The notes under the pieces are model-generated. The model was not told where the DNA came from and did no database searches. It worked only from the letters and a program-made list of their open reading frames with translations. Below are positions 1-8,662 of a DNA stretch of 64,000 nucleotides, piece by piece. Numbering within the stretch: position 1 is the first letter of the stretch; every line of letters starts with the position of its first letter. This stretch comes from Rhizohabitans arisaemae (GTDB taxonomy: Bacteria > Actinomycetota > Actinomycetes > Streptosporangiales > Streptosporangiaceae): assembly GCF_025996515.1 (NCBI RefSeq), contig NZ_BLRH01000060.1, positions 1,054,001 through 1,118,000 on the forward strand, in the 5' to 3' direction. The position numbers were made by a program, and so were the translations under genes.

Positions 1-547
1 CGACCATCGCCTCGACCAGGTAGAAGAAGTAGGCGGGACCGCTTCCCGACAGCGCCGTCGCCGCGTCCTGCTGGGACTCGGGGATCCGCAGCACCTTGCC
101 CACCGGCGTGAGCAGCTCCTCGGTGAGCCGCAGGTGCTCCTCCCCCGCGTGCGCCCCGGCCGAGATCACGCTCATCGCCTCGTCCACCAGCACCGGCGTG
201 TTGGACATGACCCGGACCACGGGAACCGCGTCCCCGAGCCGGGCCTCCACGAACGCGGTAGTGATACCGGCCGCCGCCGAGATCACCAGCCGGCCCGCGG
301 GGATGCCCGGCGCGATCTCCTCCAGCAGGGCGGCCATGTCCTGCGGCTTGACGGCGAGGATGAGCGTGTCGGCGATCTTGGCTGCCTCGGCGTTGGAGAC
401 GACCTCGACCCCGTATCGGTCCCTGAGCGCCGCCGCCCGCTCCGGGCGGCGCGCGGTGGCGATGATCTCGTCCGGTCGGCGACCGGACCTGATCAAGCCG
501 GACAGCAGGGCCTCGCCCATCTTTCCCGTGCCGAGAATTGCGATCAC
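1..547 (-). CDS. proC: Pyrroline-5-carboxylate reductase, 3' end cut by window
   Basis: This enzyme catalyses the last step of proline synthesis, the NAD(P)H-dependent reduction of pyrroline-5-carboxylate in the cytosol. Translation from the GTG at 547 gives an N-terminal Rossmann motif (IAILGTGKMGEALLSGL) and continues through the conserved VKPQDM, VRVMSNTP and ALSGSGPAYFF segments before the window ends, so about 180 residues are visible and the C-terminus is missing. A GGAGG-like ribosome binding site (ATCGGAGGATCC) precedes the start by a few bases. It reads in the same direction as the proline dehydrogenase gene just upstream (52-bp gap), so the two may be co-transcribed although they act in opposite directions of proline metabolism. 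Confidence 0.93.
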   Translation of the reverse strand, partial: MIAILGTGKMGEALLSGLIRSGRRPDEIIATARRPERAAALRDRYGVEVVSNAEAAKIADTLILAVKPQDMAALLEEIAPGIPAGRLVISAAAGITTAFVEARLGDAVPVVRVMSNTPVLVDEAMSVISAGAHAGEEHLRLTEELLTPVGKVLRIPESQQDAATALSGSGPAYFFYLVEAMV

Positions 548-598
548 TGGATCCTCCGATACGCCCAAACCTGCCCTCAGACTACTGGTGACGGCCGG

Positions 599-1549
599 CT
601 AGCCCGCCGTGACGAGGGAGCGCAGGTGGGGACGGAGGTTCGCCGGACGCTCCGCCAGCCTGCGCAACAGGTACCCGTACCAGTCCTCGCCGTACGGGAC
701 GTAGACGCGGACCCGCGCGCCCAGGTCGACCAGGCGGCTCTGCTCCCCCGGGCGCACGCCGTACAGCATCTGGTACTCGAAGCTGTTCTCGTCCCGCTCG
801 TTGAGCACGGCGAGCGCGGAGGCGATCTCGATCATCCGTGGGTCGTGCGTGGCGAGCATCGGGTACCCGTCCCCCGCCATCAGGACCCGCATGCAGCGTA
901 CATAGGAGGTGTCGGCCTCCCGGCCGCGGGCGTAGGCGACCGAGGTGGGCGCCCCGTAGGCACCCTTGACCAGGCGTACCCGCACCTTGCCGACCGCCAG
1001 GTCACGGCACTGCTCCTCGGCCCGGCGCAGCCGGGCCTGGACGGCCACCCCCGTGGCGGGGAACCCGGCGCGCAGCTCGGCGACGACGGACAGGGTCGAG
1101 TCGACCGTCCCGTGCTCCTCCATGTCGACGGTGACCGTGGCGCCGACGGAGTTCGCGGCCTCGCAGATCCTGGTCGCGTGCTCCAGCGCCATCAGCTCCG
1201 CGTCCCGTTCCGGACGCACCCCGTCCCACCCGATCCGCTGCCCCAGCGCGCTCAGCTTGACCGAGACGTCCGCGCCGCGGGCCAGGCCCGCCTCGTCCAG
1301 CCGGACCAGCAGATCCTGGTAGCAGGCGACCGTCCGCAGGGCCTCGGACGGCTGCCTGACGTCCTCGCCCAGATAGTCGAGGGTGATGAGCAGACCGGCG
1401 GCCCGCAGCCGCCGCGCCGCGCCAACGGCGTCCTCGACGTGCTCACCGGCGACATACCGCCCGATGACGCCGCGCACCCCCGGCGCGGTGCGCAGCGTCC
1501 GCGCCATCCAGGTGCACCTGGACAATTCCTGCAGCATCCGGCGCAACAT
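599..1549 (-). CDS. Monofunctional proline dehydrogenase
   Basis: The 316-residue product is a flavin-dependent proline dehydrogenase that oxidises proline to pyrroline-5-carboxylate. The length fits the monofunctional actinobacterial form rather than the large bifunctional PutA. Conserved blocks are seen in order: a lysine strand (VSVKLSALG), the VDMEEHGTVDSTL segment, RVRLVKGAYGAP, LATHDPRMIE, the FEYQMLYGVR block and the C-terminal RVYVPYGEDWYGYLLRRLAE, which supplies substrate-binding residues. The ATG at 1549 gives an N-terminus matching the family's usual start. The gene lies directly upstream of proC on the same strand and has no pyrroline-5-carboxylate dehydrogenase beside it in this window. 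Confidence 0.92.
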   Translation of the reverse strand: MLRRMLQELSRCTWMARTLRTAPGVRGVIGRYVAGEHVEDAVGAARRLRAAGLLITLDYLGEDVRQPSEALRTVACYQDLLVRLDEAGLARGADVSVKLSALGQRIGWDGVRPERDAELMALEHATRICEAANSVGATVTVDMEEHGTVDSTLSVVAELRAGFPATGVAVQARLRRAEEQCRDLAVGKVRVRLVKGAYGAPTSVAYARGREADTSYVRCMRVLMAGDGYPMLATHDPRMIEIASALAVLNERDENSFEYQMLYGVRPGEQSRLVDLGARVRVYVPYGEDWYGYLLRRLAERPANLRPHLRSLVTAG

Positions 1550-1623
1550 CTGTGGCCCCCTCCGTCGCCGACGACGCCGGGGGGATAGCTCCCAGGGTAA
1601 ACGCCCTGGTCAGAGCCGTAAGC

Positions 1624-2223
1624 TCAGGGTGCCGCCGGGGGCTCGGGACGGAGATGGTGCGCGACCGCCGGGATCAGCTGCTCGGCCAGCTCGTCCAGGT
1701 CGGCCGAGGCGAGCGGTTCGAGCCGCAGGACGTACCTCGCCGCGAGGGCGCCGAACAGCTGGGCGAACGCCAGTTCCATCCGGAGGAGCGGGATCTGCAG
1801 CGCCTCCGCCAGCCTGGCCAGAACCGCCTGGACGAGGAACGGCCGCACCATCGCCAGAGCCTGCTCATTGGTGATCGCGGACCGGATCAACGCCAGCATC
1901 GGCTCCCGGGCCTCCTCGGTCGCGGTGATGCTCAGAATGGTTCTGACCAGCCGCTCCGCCGCCTGCTCGCGGGGCCCGCCCGCGACGAAGGGGATGACCA
2001 CCGCGGGATCCAGCGGCAGCTTCATCGCCTCGACGAAAATGCTCTCCTTGCTGTCGAAGTAGTGGTGGACCAGCGCCGGATCGACCTGGGCCTCCCGGGC
2101 GATGCCTCGGATCGACGCGCCGTCGAACCCCTTCTCGGCGAACATCCGCCGCGCCGCGGCCAGGATCTCCGTCCGGGTCTCGGAAACCCCCGGCCTGCGC
2201 CCGGGGCGCCGTGCAGCCGTCAC
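1624..2223 (-). CDS. TetR-family transcriptional regulator
   Basis: This 199-residue protein has an N-terminal TetR helix-turn-helix (ILAAARRMFAEKGFDGASI, then VDPALVHHYFDSKESIF) and a C-terminal ligand domain with the AMVRPFLVQAV segment typical of actinobacterial TetR regulators with a TetR_C_7/33-like tail. The GTG start at 2223 overlaps the stop codon of the methyltransferase gene in a GTGA, so it is the last gene of a three-gene coupled operon (TIM-barrel protein, methyltransferase, regulator). A longer reading frame exists upstream but it is only the shadow of the methyltransferase gene. The target and ligand are unknown. Confidence 0.87.
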   Translation of the reverse strand: MTAARRPGRRPGVSETRTEILAAARRMFAEKGFDGASIRGIAREAQVDPALVHHYFDSKESIFVEAMKLPLDPAVVIPFVAGGPREQAAERLVRTILSITATEEAREPMLALIRSAITNEQALAMVRPFLVQAVLARLAEALQIPLLRMELAFAQLFGALAARYVLRLEPLASADLDELAEQLIPAVAHHLRPEPPAAP

Positions 2224-2981
2224 GGGCGCCGCCCGAAGGCCAGGTAGACCCGCAGCGGCTCGACGACGACACCGTCGGCGAACACCTTGGCGAGTTCCTG
2301 CCGTTCCTGCGTGAGCAGCGCGTTCGCCACCGGCGGCGCCAGCGAGGCCACGTAGGAGTGCGACTTCAAGTCCTGGATGTACTGCTCCAGGTAGACCCGG
2401 CGCAGCCAGGGCACCCACCCCTCGGTCACCGTGTAGCCCAGCTCCCGCATCCGGCCGGCGACCGGCGGCGGGGACCAGCCGGGGAGCGCGGGCCCCCGGT
2501 AGCCGGGGCAGACCTCGGCGAGCCGGACGTGCAGCGCGGCGAGCCAGTCCGCCGCCGCGGCGTCCGCAGCGTTCCACCACGCCGCGACCAGCCCGGAGAC
2601 CCGCAGGGCCCGGGCTGCCTCGACGAGCGAGCCGCGGGGATCGAGCCAGTGCCAGGACTGGGCGTAGCAGACCACGTCGGCGACCCCGCTCCGCACCGGC
2701 AGCACGTTCCCGTCGCCGAGTACGGCCCGCGCCCGCGCACCCGCCGTACGGGCCCTCAGGCGCTCCAGCATGCGCCAGCCGCGGTCCACGGCGATCACGC
2801 GTGCCCCCCGGTTGAGCAGCCCGCGGGTGGCCAAGCCGGTGCCCGCGCCCACATCCACCACCGTGGTGCCCTGCAGCGAGCGTCCGAGCGCCCCCTCCAG
2901 CGCGTCGTAGACCTCTTCCGGATAGGTGGGGCGGCCTGTGTCGTAGGCGTCCGCCACCTGGTCGAAGAGCGTATAGCTCAT
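2220..2981 (-). CDS. Class I SAM-dependent methyltransferase
   Basis: The 253-residue product has the class I fold signature: [15 protein letters not shown] (motif I, near residue 42) followed by [11 protein letters not shown] and a [10 protein letters not shown] / [11 protein letters not shown] block. It resembles the methyltransferases that begin [18 protein letters not shown], a group usually annotated only as UbiE/Methyltransf_11-like. The ATG at 2981 overlaps the upstream stop in an ATGA and its own stop overlaps the TetR start in a GTGA, so it is translated within one operon. Substrate is not predictable; small-molecule O- or N-methylation is the family's general role. Confidence 0.85.
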   Translation of the reverse strand: MSYTLFDQVADAYDTGRPTYPEEVYDALEGALGRSLQGTTVVDVGAGTGLATRGLLNRGARVIAVDRGWRMLERLRARTAGARARAVLGDGNVLPVRSGVADVVCYAQSWHWLDPRGSLVEAARALRVSGLVAAWWNAADAAAADWLAALHVRLAEVCPGYRGPALPGWSPPPVAGRMRELGYTVTEGWVPWLRRVYLEQYIQDLKSHSYVASLAPPVANALLTQERQELAKVFADGVVVEPLRVYLAFGRRP

Positions 2982-3799
2982 GAGCCGGCTACGGAGGAGG
3001 AGGCGAGGTGCAGCCGGGCGAAGGCCAGCGCCTCCGCCAGGTCGTCGATGCGCTCCGTACGGCTGCTCGCCTTCCGCGTGTTGATCTCCAGCACGATCAG
3101 CCCCCGGTAGCCCGTCCGCGCCAGCCGCTCCAGCAGCGGCGCGCACGGCTGATTGCCCCTCCCCGGCACCAGGTGCTCGTCCTTGTTGGTGACGCCCAGT
3201 CCGTCGGCGAGGTGCACATGGGCGAGCCTGTCCCCCAGCCTGGTCGCCATCTCCATCGCGTCGGAGCCGGACAGCGCCGTGTGCGAGAGGTCGAGGGTGA
3301 CATCCGGGTAGTCCTGCCCCACCGGATCCCAGTGCGGCGCGTACGGCACCATCTCCGTGCCCCGCGCCCGGATGGGGAACATGTTCTCCACCGCGAACGT
3401 GATGTCGGTCTCCTCGCGCATCCGCGCGAGGCCTTTCTCGAAGTCTCGTGCGTACTCCCGCTGCCAGCGAAACGGCGGGTGGACCACGACCGTGCGCGCG
3501 CCGAGCCGGGTGGCGGCCCGCTGCGCCTTCTGGAGTTTGCCCCACGGATCCCTGCCCCACACCCGCTGGGTCACCAGCAGACAGGGCGCGTGAATCGCGA
3601 GAATCGGGAGCTTGTAGTGGTCGGACAGCCGCTCCAGGACGTCGATGTCCTGGCTGACGGGATCTGCCCCGACCATGATCTCTACACCGTCGTATCCCAG
3701 CCTGGACGCCAGTTCGAATGCGTCCGGTGTGCGTTCCGGGTATACGGACGCGGTGGAGAGCGCGATCTTCGCATTGGGAACACGGATGACATCGCTCAC
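2978..3799 (-). CDS. Sugar phosphate isomerase/epimerase-like TIM-barrel protein
   Basis: The 273-residue protein matches the AP-endonuclease-2-like TIM barrel family (xylose isomerase-like). Metal-binding positions expected for that fold are visible: [45 protein letters not shown] and [10 protein letters not shown]. Such proteins isomerise or epimerise sugars, or act as hydrolytic enzymes, with two divalent metals. The GTG at 3799 ([20 protein letters not shown]) is preferred over longer readings because the barrel's first strand begins right after it. It is the first gene of the coupled operon with a methyltransferase and a TetR regulator. Its specific reaction cannot be told from the sequence. 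Confidence 0.83.
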   Translation of the reverse strand: MSDVIRVPNAKIALSTASVYPERTPDAFELASRLGYDGVEIMVGADPVSQDIDVLERLSDHYKLPILAIHAPCLLVTQRVWGRDPWGKLQKAQRAATRLGARTVVVHPPFRWQREYARDFEKGLARMREETDITFAVENMFPIRARGTEMVPYAPHWDPVGQDYPDVTLDLSHTALSGSDAMEMATRLGDRLAHVHLADGLGVTNKDEHLVPGRGNQPCAPLLERLARTGYRGLIVLEINTRKASSRTERIDDLAEALAFARLHLASSSVAGS

Positions 3800-3889
3800 G
3801 CTTGCCAGCCTATGCGTCGCATCGCCTTGACGACGAGCGACCGCCCGTGTAAGTGCGTTTCGCCGTCGGCGGGCCTCTAATGTGAGACG

Positions 3890-4588
3890 GTGCCCGAAGT
3901 AGCCGCCGGGGCGATTCCCAGCCCAAACATCTGGAACACGCCCCACATCTACGAGATCGAGAACCGCGCCGTCGACCCCGACGCCCGAATCTACGACGCC
4001 ATGGCCGCGATCCGGCCCACGGAGGGCGCGACCGTCCTCGACATCGGCTGCGGCACCGGCTACCACCTGCCGTTCTATTCCCGTACGGCGACACGCGTGA
4101 TCGGCGTGGAGCCGCACGCCGGACTCGCCTCCCTCGCCGAACGGCGCTGCGCCGGACTCCCCAACGTCGCGATACGCGTGGGCACCGCCCAGTCCGTCCC
4201 CGTACCCGACGGCTCCGTCGACGTGGCCTGCGCCCGATGGGCCTACTTCTTCGGCCCCGGCTGCGAACCCGGCCTCGCCGAGCTCGACCGGGTGGTCCGC
4301 CGCGGCGGAGCCGCCTTCGTCCTCGACGTCGACGCCACCCGCGGCCCGTACGGGCGCTGGTTCCGCCGCTGGCTCACCAGCTACGACCCGGAACGGGTGG
4401 CACGGTTCTGGACACGGAAAGGCTGGAGCCGGACCGAACTGACCATCCGCTGGGCCTTCCCCACCCGCAAAGACCTGGAAGCCGTCCTCCGCATCGAATT
4501 CCCCGCCAAAATCGCCGAAGGCTTCCTCGCCGAGGTGAACGGCACCGAGTTTGACTACGCCGCGAACCTCTGGTGGCGCAGGTTTTAG
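3890..4588 (+). CDS. SAM-dependent methyltransferase (UbiE-like)
   Basis: A 232-residue class I methyltransferase with motif [15 protein letters not shown] near residue 48, a following VIGVEPHAG, and the post-I/II segment [20 protein letters not shown]. The GTG start at 3890 is the only start in frame close to a plausible N-terminus, and the product opens with an Asn/Ile-rich [14 protein letters not shown] segment seen in actinobacterial homologues of unknown function. It is divergent from the TIM-barrel operon, with about 90 bp of shared promoter space. It ends at a TAG directly before the hairpin-rich intergenic region. Confidence 0.82.
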   Translation: MPEVAAGAIPSPNIWNTPHIYEIENRAVDPDARIYDAMAAIRPTEGATVLDIGCGTGYHLPFYSRTATRVIGVEPHAGLASLAERRCAGLPNVAIRVGTAQSVPVPDGSVDVACARWAYFFGPGCEPGLAELDRVVRRGGAAFVLDVDATRGPYGRWFRRWLTSYDPERVARFWTRKGWSRTELTIRWAFPTRKDLEAVLRIEFPAKIAEGFLAEVNGTEFDYAANLWWRRF

Positions 4589-4691
4589 GTAGACCCCTGG
4601 GTCCTATGGTCTCCATAGGCATGGTGTGGGTGACAACAACGGACATGGGGACCGTGTTAAGCGAGGTCGCCGTCAAGAACCAGTATTTTTG

Positions 4692-4804
4692 GGCCGAGCT
4701 CCGCTCGGCCGGCTCGAAACGCCGGTAACCCGCGTCTTCCCTCCTAGTCGTCGCCGCCGGCGCGACGACGCCGTCGTCAGTCCAGACGCGGGGGCGTTTC
4801 GAGC
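4692..4804 (+). ncRNA. Candidate structured RNA (compound stem-loop)
   Basis: A simple hairpin (GGCCGAGC/GCTCGGCC, 4692-4710) is followed by a nested fold. GCTCGAAACG (4712-4721) pairs with CGTTTCGAGC (4795-4804), CCCGCGTC (4729-4736) with GACGCGGG (4785-4792), and GTCGTCGC (4747-4754) with GCGACGAC (4762-4769). All three helices are perfect and coaxially nested, which is hard to get by chance even at high GC. The strand is assigned only by analogy with radA. A HEARO/omega-RNA-like element is one possibility because a GTGA lies just upstream at 4630-4633, but I cannot match a covariance model by eye. Confidence 0.4.
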
Positions 4805-4937
4805 GCGCACGTGCCCGACCCGTAAGAGAGAGTCACGCTAGGCCATAGCCGGTAAGACCCGAGATTTCCTACAGGGGTTCCGCATGCTGGTTGTAAGTAT
4901 GGCTGGACGCTAGGCGCCCAAGGCGCTACATCCGCAC

Positions 4938-5033
4938 TTCTCGCGCCGCGTACTTTGCGGCGCGAGAATGCGCGCGAAGGTCCGTGCCGCGCGGTCTTTG
5001 CGCGGCACGGACCGTCGCGGTCAATGTTGAAAA
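4938..5033. repeat. Two adjacent perfect hairpins plus first CGCGGTC tail
   Basis: TTCTCGCGCCGC (4938-4949) pairs with GCGGCGCGAGAA (4957-4968) around a 7-nt loop, and GGTCCGTGCCGCGC (4979-4992) pairs with GCGCGGCACGGACC (5000-5013) around another 7-nt loop. Both loops end in CTTT or TCTTT. The tail CGCGGTCAATGTTGAAAA occupies 5016-5033. The stems could act as terminators for a plus-strand RNA, but there is no long T-run. Confidence 0.55.
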
Positions 5034-5203
5034 CACTGGCTTGTGAGAGAGGTTTCCCTTAAGACGGTGGGCACGTCCGTGGTCGCAACCGGGGCCACAA
5101 CCTACCTGCCTGGCCCGGTAAGCACGGTCGAAGGAAAACCCGAAGGTGCGGACCGCGTTAAGTGCGGGCGGGTTTACAAGAACAGTGCCGTCGACATGAG
5201 CGC

Positions 5204-5263
5204 GCGGCGGTTCGCGCCGGACGCCCTTCGTCCGACGCGAACCGCCGCGGTCGGTGTTGAAAA
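5204..5263. repeat. Long hairpin plus second CGCGGTC tail
   Basis: GCGGCGGTTCGCG (5204-5216) pairs perfectly with CGCGAACCGCCGC (5236-5248), with an inner CGGACG/CGTCCG helix (5218-5223 with 5229-5234). The tail CGCGGTCGGTGTTGAAAA (5246-5263) repeats the one at 5016-5033 with two changes. It ends 33 bp before the radA start, so it lies in the radA promoter or leader. Confidence 0.55.
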
Positions 5264-5295
5264 ATCTGTCGGCCTCAGGCCGTACGCTGCGGGGC

Positions 5296-6675
5296 ATGGC
5301 GAAGGCGAGCACGTCGTTTCGGTGCGCGGAGTGTGGGTGGCAGACCACCAAATGGGTGGGTCGCTGCGGGGAATGCCAGTCCTGGAGCACGATGGAGGAG
5401 GTGGGTGCCCCCAGCGCGGTCACGCGCGCCGTGAGCGCCGGCCGGGTCACCGCTCCGGCACTGCCCATCGGCGAGGTGCCGGTGGACGAGGCGACCGCGT
5501 TGCCGACCGGCATGGACGAGCTGGACCGGGTGCTGGGCGGGGGCCTGGTCCCGGGTGCGGTGCTGCTGCTCGCGGGCGAGCCGGGGGTCGGCAAGTCGAC
5601 GCTGCTGCTGGAGATGGCGGCGCTCCGCGCCGACCGCGCCAAGGTGCTCTATGTGACCGGTGAGGAGTCCGCCGCCCAGGTCCGGCTCCGGGCCGACCGG
5701 GTCGGGGCGCTCGCCCCGCACCTCTACCTCGCCGCCGAGACCGAGTTGGGCGCGCTCGTCGCGCATGTGGAGGCGGTCCGGCCCGAGCTGCTCATCGTGG
5801 ACTCGGTGCAGACCATCGCGTCGACCGGGGTGACGGGGACGCCCGGCGGCATGACCCAGGTCCGCGACGTGGCGAGCAACCTGATCAAGGTGGCCAAGGA
5901 TCGGAACCTCGCGACCGTCCTCGTCGGCCACGTCACCAAGGACGGCTCCATCGCCGGGCCCCGCGCGCTGGAACACCTGGTCGACGTGGTTCTCTACTTC
6001 GAAGGTGAACGCCACTCCCGGCTCCGCATGATCCGTGCGGTGAAGAACCGGTACGGGCCCACCGACGAGATCGGCTGTTTCGACCTGTCCGACTCGGGGC
6101 TCGCCGGGCTGCCGGACCCCAGCGGCCTGTTTCTCACCCACCGGGTCGAACCGGCCGCGGGGACCTGCGTCACGGTGACGCTGGAGGGCCGGCGTCCGCT
6201 CGTCGCCGAGGTGCAGGCGCTGGTCGTCCCCACCCACCCCGAGGCCAATCCCCGCCGTACCACCGCGGGGCTGGAGAACGCCCGGATGACCCTGGTGCTC
6301 GCGGCCTTGCAGCGGCACGGCAAGGTGCGGCTGAACCAGCACGACGTCTACGCGGGCACGGTCGGCGGGGTCCGGCTGACCGAACCCTCGGTGGATCTCG
6401 CGGTCGCCCTCGCGGTGGCCGGTTCGTCGAGCGGCATGCCGCTGCCTTCGGGTTTCATCGCGCTCGGCGAGGTGGGGCTGGCCGGCGAGATCCGCAGGGT
6501 GCAGGGGGTACGGCGCAGGCTGGGTGAGGCGGCTCGGCTTGGTTTCCGGCACGCGGTGGTGCCGACCGACTCGATCACCGCGGACTCGCTCGCCCCGAAC
6601 TCAGGAGTCCCCGAGGGGATGACGGTCACCGAGACGAGCGACCTGGCCTCGGCGATCCGCGCCGCGTTCGGGTAA
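5296..6675 (+). CDS. radA: DNA repair protein RadA
   Basis: RadA (Sms) processes branched recombination intermediates together with RecA. The 459-residue protein has all expected parts. A four-Cys zinc finger comes first (CAECGWQ...CGECQSW, residues 9-27). A RecA-like ATPase follows, with Walker A GEPGVGKST and an LIVDSVQT Walker B. The RadA-specific KNRYG motif is present, and a C-terminal Lon-protease-like domain closes the protein. The ATG at 5296 gives the usual MAKASTSFRCAECG N-terminus; a longer reading from 5254 would begin in a hairpin repeat. The gene is followed after about 100 bp by disA, the normal actinobacterial order. Confidence 0.97.
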   Translation: MAKASTSFRCAECGWQTTKWVGRCGECQSWSTMEEVGAPSAVTRAVSAGRVTAPALPIGEVPVDEATALPTGMDELDRVLGGGLVPGAVLLLAGEPGVGKSTLLLEMAALRADRAKVLYVTGEESAAQVRLRADRVGALAPHLYLAAETELGALVAHVEAVRPELLIVDSVQTIASTGVTGTPGGMTQVRDVASNLIKVAKDRNLATVLVGHVTKDGSIAGPRALEHLVDVVLYFEGERHSRLRMIRAVKNRYGPTDEIGCFDLSDSGLAGLPDPSGLFLTHRVEPAAGTCVTVTLEGRRPLVAEVQALVVPTHPEANPRRTTAGLENARMTLVLAALQRHGKVRLNQHDVYAGTVGGVRLTEPSVDLAVALAVAGSSSGMPLPSGFIALGEVGLAGEIRRVQGVRRRLGEAARLGFRHAVVPTDSITADSLAPNSGVPEGMTVTETSDLASAIRAAFG

Positions 6676-6782
6676 GGCAACTCCTCTCCCCACTCAGGCG
6701 TCACATAGACAAACAGGCTCAGGAGGCTCGCTGGGGAGGGCCTCGCTAAACTGGGCGACCGTCAGCGACCAGCGGGGGTCAT

Positions 6783-7874
6783 GTGTCAGCAGTGGACAGA
6801 GGTCTTGGCGAACGTCTGAGAACCACCCTCGCGGCCGTCGCGCCCGGGACCGCGCTCCGTGACGGGCTGGAGCGGATTCTGCGTGGGCACACCGGTGGGC
6901 TGATCGTGCTCGGCCATGAGGCCGCGGTGGAGGAGTTGTGCACCGGCGGCTTCGAACTCGATGTCGAGTTCTCCGCCACGAGACTCCGTGAGCTGGCCAA
7001 GATGGACGGTGCGATCGTCCTCGACGGCGGTTACACCCGGATCGTCCGGGCCGCCGTCCACCTCGTCCCCGACCCGGCCATCCCCACCGACGAGTCGGGC
7101 ACCCGCCACCGTACGGCGCAGCGGGTCTCGAAGCAGACGAGCCGCCCGGTCATCTCGATCAGCCAGTCGATGCGGATCATCGCCCTCTACCTGGACGGTG
7201 TCCGTTATGTCCTGGAGGACTCGGCGGCGATCCTCTCCCGCGCCAACCAAGCCCTCGCCACCCTAGAACGCTACAAACTCCGCCTGGACGAGGTGTCGGG
7301 CACGCTGTCCGCGCTGGAGATCGAGGACCTGGTCACCGTGCGGGACGTCTGCGCGGTAGCCCAGCGGCTGGAGATGGTACGGCGCATCGCACGGGAGATC
7401 GAAGGGTACGTGGTCGAGCTCGGCACCGACGGCCGGCTGCTCTCCCTCCAGCTGGAGGAGCTCGTCTCCGGGGTCGAGACGGACCGGGAGCTGATCATCC
7501 GGGACTACGCCCCGGAGCCCCGTCTCCCCGGCCGGCTGCGGCAGGTGCAGGACGCCCTGGTCGGGCTGGACCGGCTCTCCCCCACCGAGCTGCTCGACCT
7601 GACCATGGTCGCCGAGGTCCTCGGCCGGACCGGGACCGACGCACTGGACCGGCCGGTCAGCCCGCGCGGGTATCGCCTGCTCGCGAAGGTGCCCCGGCTG
7701 CCCAGCAGCGTGGTCGATCGGCTCGTCGACCACTTCGGCGGTCTGCAGAAGCTGCTCGCCGCGAACGTGACCGACCTGCAGGGGGTCGGCGGCGTCGGGG
7801 AGTCCCGCGCGCACAGCGTCCGGGAGGGGCTCTCCCGGCTCGCGGAGTCCTCGATCTTGGAACGCTACGTCTAG
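6783..7874 (+). CDS. disA: DNA integrity scanning protein, c-di-AMP synthase
   Basis: DisA forms an octamer that scans DNA for branched structures and converts two ATP into cyclic di-AMP. The 363-residue product has the diadenylate cyclase domain with the catalytic [14 protein letters not shown] (DGA motif) and [10 protein letters not shown] (RHR motif). A linker spine and a C-terminal helix-hairpin-helix DNA-binding segment ([20 protein letters not shown]... [12 protein letters not shown]) follow. The GTG at 6783 gives the full-length family protein. This is the likely source of the ligand for the c-di-AMP riboswitch found 10.8 kb further on in this window. Confidence 0.97.
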   Translation: MSAVDRGLGERLRTTLAAVAPGTALRDGLERILRGHTGGLIVLGHEAAVEELCTGGFELDVEFSATRLRELAKMDGAIVLDGGYTRIVRAAVHLVPDPAIPTDESGTRHRTAQRVSKQTSRPVISISQSMRIIALYLDGVRYVLEDSAAILSRANQALATLERYKLRLDEVSGTLSALEIEDLVTVRDVCAVAQRLEMVRRIAREIEGYVVELGTDGRLLSLQLEELVSGVETDRELIIRDYAPEPRLPGRLRQVQDALVGLDRLSPTELLDLTMVAEVLGRTGTDALDRPVSPRGYRLLAKVPRLPSSVVDRLVDHFGGLQKLLAANVTDLQGVGGVGESRAHSVREGLSRLAESSILERYV

Positions 7875-7884
7875 CCTGCCGGCT

Positions 7885-8565
7885 TCACCGCAGCAGGAAC
7901 ACCGACTTGCCCGTCCGGTGCTGCCCGGCCCGGACGACCGCGACATAGGTCCCGGGGAGGGCCTCGGCCCGTTCCCTACGGCAGTCCTGCGCCGAACGGC
8001 GTCTGTCCCAGTCGACGACCCGGACGTAGGGGACGCCCCTGGCGAACTTCCGCAGGCTCGCACCCTCGCCGCTCACGCAGTCGGCCGACGACCAGATCCG
8101 GTCCCGCCCGGAGGTGATGAGCAGCTCCACGGCCCGCGGGCCCACATCCATCGAGCACGCCTGCTCGCCGGTGTTCACCACGGTGAGGATGAAGCGGGGC
8201 AGCATCCCGTCGGGATAGGTGGTGCCCGATCCGATCAGGCTCACCACGACGTTCTTCGGGTCGCAGACGTCACCCGGCGCCTTTGCCGCGGGCGAGGGGG
8301 CAGCCGTCGGCTTCGCCACCGTCGTCACGGTCACCGTGGGCACTGGGGTCGGCGCGGCCGCCACCGCCGCAGGGTCCAGCGCCACCGGCGTGGGCAGGGC
8401 CGACGAGCCGGCCGACGACGGGCTCCGCTCCTCGGACGACCCCGAGCAGGCCCAGGCGATCACGGCCACCACGACGAGCACGACGATGAGGGCGACCGCG
8501 CGCCGACGCCAGTAGGTCTCCGGCCCTTCGACCTCCACCCCACTACGGAACGTGTCGGGATCCAT
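7885..8565 (-). CDS. Single-TM anchored secreted protein, unknown function
   Basis: The 226-residue product has a short cytoplasmic N-terminus, one hydrophobic segment (ALIVVLVVVAVIAWA, about residues 25-40) and a Ser/Pro/Thr/Ala-rich linker. A compact extracellular domain follows, beginning with GDVCDPKNVVVSLIGSG and containing three further cysteines (QACSMD, SADCVS, AQDCRR). The domain resembles the DUF4232-like or adaptor-like beta domains found in actinobacterial surface proteins. The hydrophobic segment ends in AWACS, which is a poor lipobox, so transmembrane anchoring is more likely than lipidation. It converges with disA (10-bp gap) and is divergent from mutY. The ATG at 8565 is the best start; a GTG two codons upstream is also possible. 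Confidence 0.8.
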   Translation of the reverse strand: MDPDTFRSGVEVEGPETYWRRRAVALIVVLVVVAVIAWACSGSSEERSPSSAGSSALPTPVALDPAAVAAAPTPVPTVTVTTVAKPTAAPSPAAKAPGDVCDPKNVVVSLIGSGTTYPDGMLPRFILTVVNTGEQACSMDVGPRAVELLITSGRDRIWSSADCVSGEGASLRKFARGVPYVRVVDWDRRRSAQDCRRERAEALPGTYVAVVRAGQHRTGKSVFLLR

Positions 8566-8662
8566 ACGCACAGTATGGGGATCCGAAGCCGTTATCGGCG
8601 GCCGACCCGCCGTAGGCGCCGTCGAACTGCGACCGGGTCCGCCGCGGCCTAAGCTCACACGG

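Larger units (their letters stand above)
4649..5186 (+). repeat. Diverged 36-bp repeat, two copies (4649-4684 and 5150-5186)
   Basis: Both copies read GGACCGyGTTAAGyG, then a GC-rich stretch, then CAAGAACnAGT, with roughly 70 percent identity by eye. They lie 500 bp apart in the same orientation within the gene-free region, indicating two related but diverged RNA-like units rather than a single element. Confidence 0.4.
4589..5295. other. Gene-free, hairpin-rich intergenic region upstream of radA
   Basis: About 700 bp between the methyltransferase and radA carry no convincing gene. The stretch contains at least six strong hairpins: 4604-4619 (7-bp stem CCTATGG), 4692-4710 (8-bp GGCCGAGC), the nested 4712-4804 fold, 4938-4968 (12 bp), 4979-5013 (14 bp) and 5204-5248 (13+6 bp). 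It also has two copies of a diverged 36-bp unit and two of CGCGGTCrrTGTTGAAAA. One or more structured RNAs, or decayed mobile elements that encode them, would explain this. A short reading frame at 5043 crossing the region has no protein-like composition. Confidence 0.6.

Noticed and set aside
5016-5263. CRISPR-like repeat pair
   Set aside because: Only two copies of an 18-bp word 230 bp apart, with no regular spacers and no cas genes.
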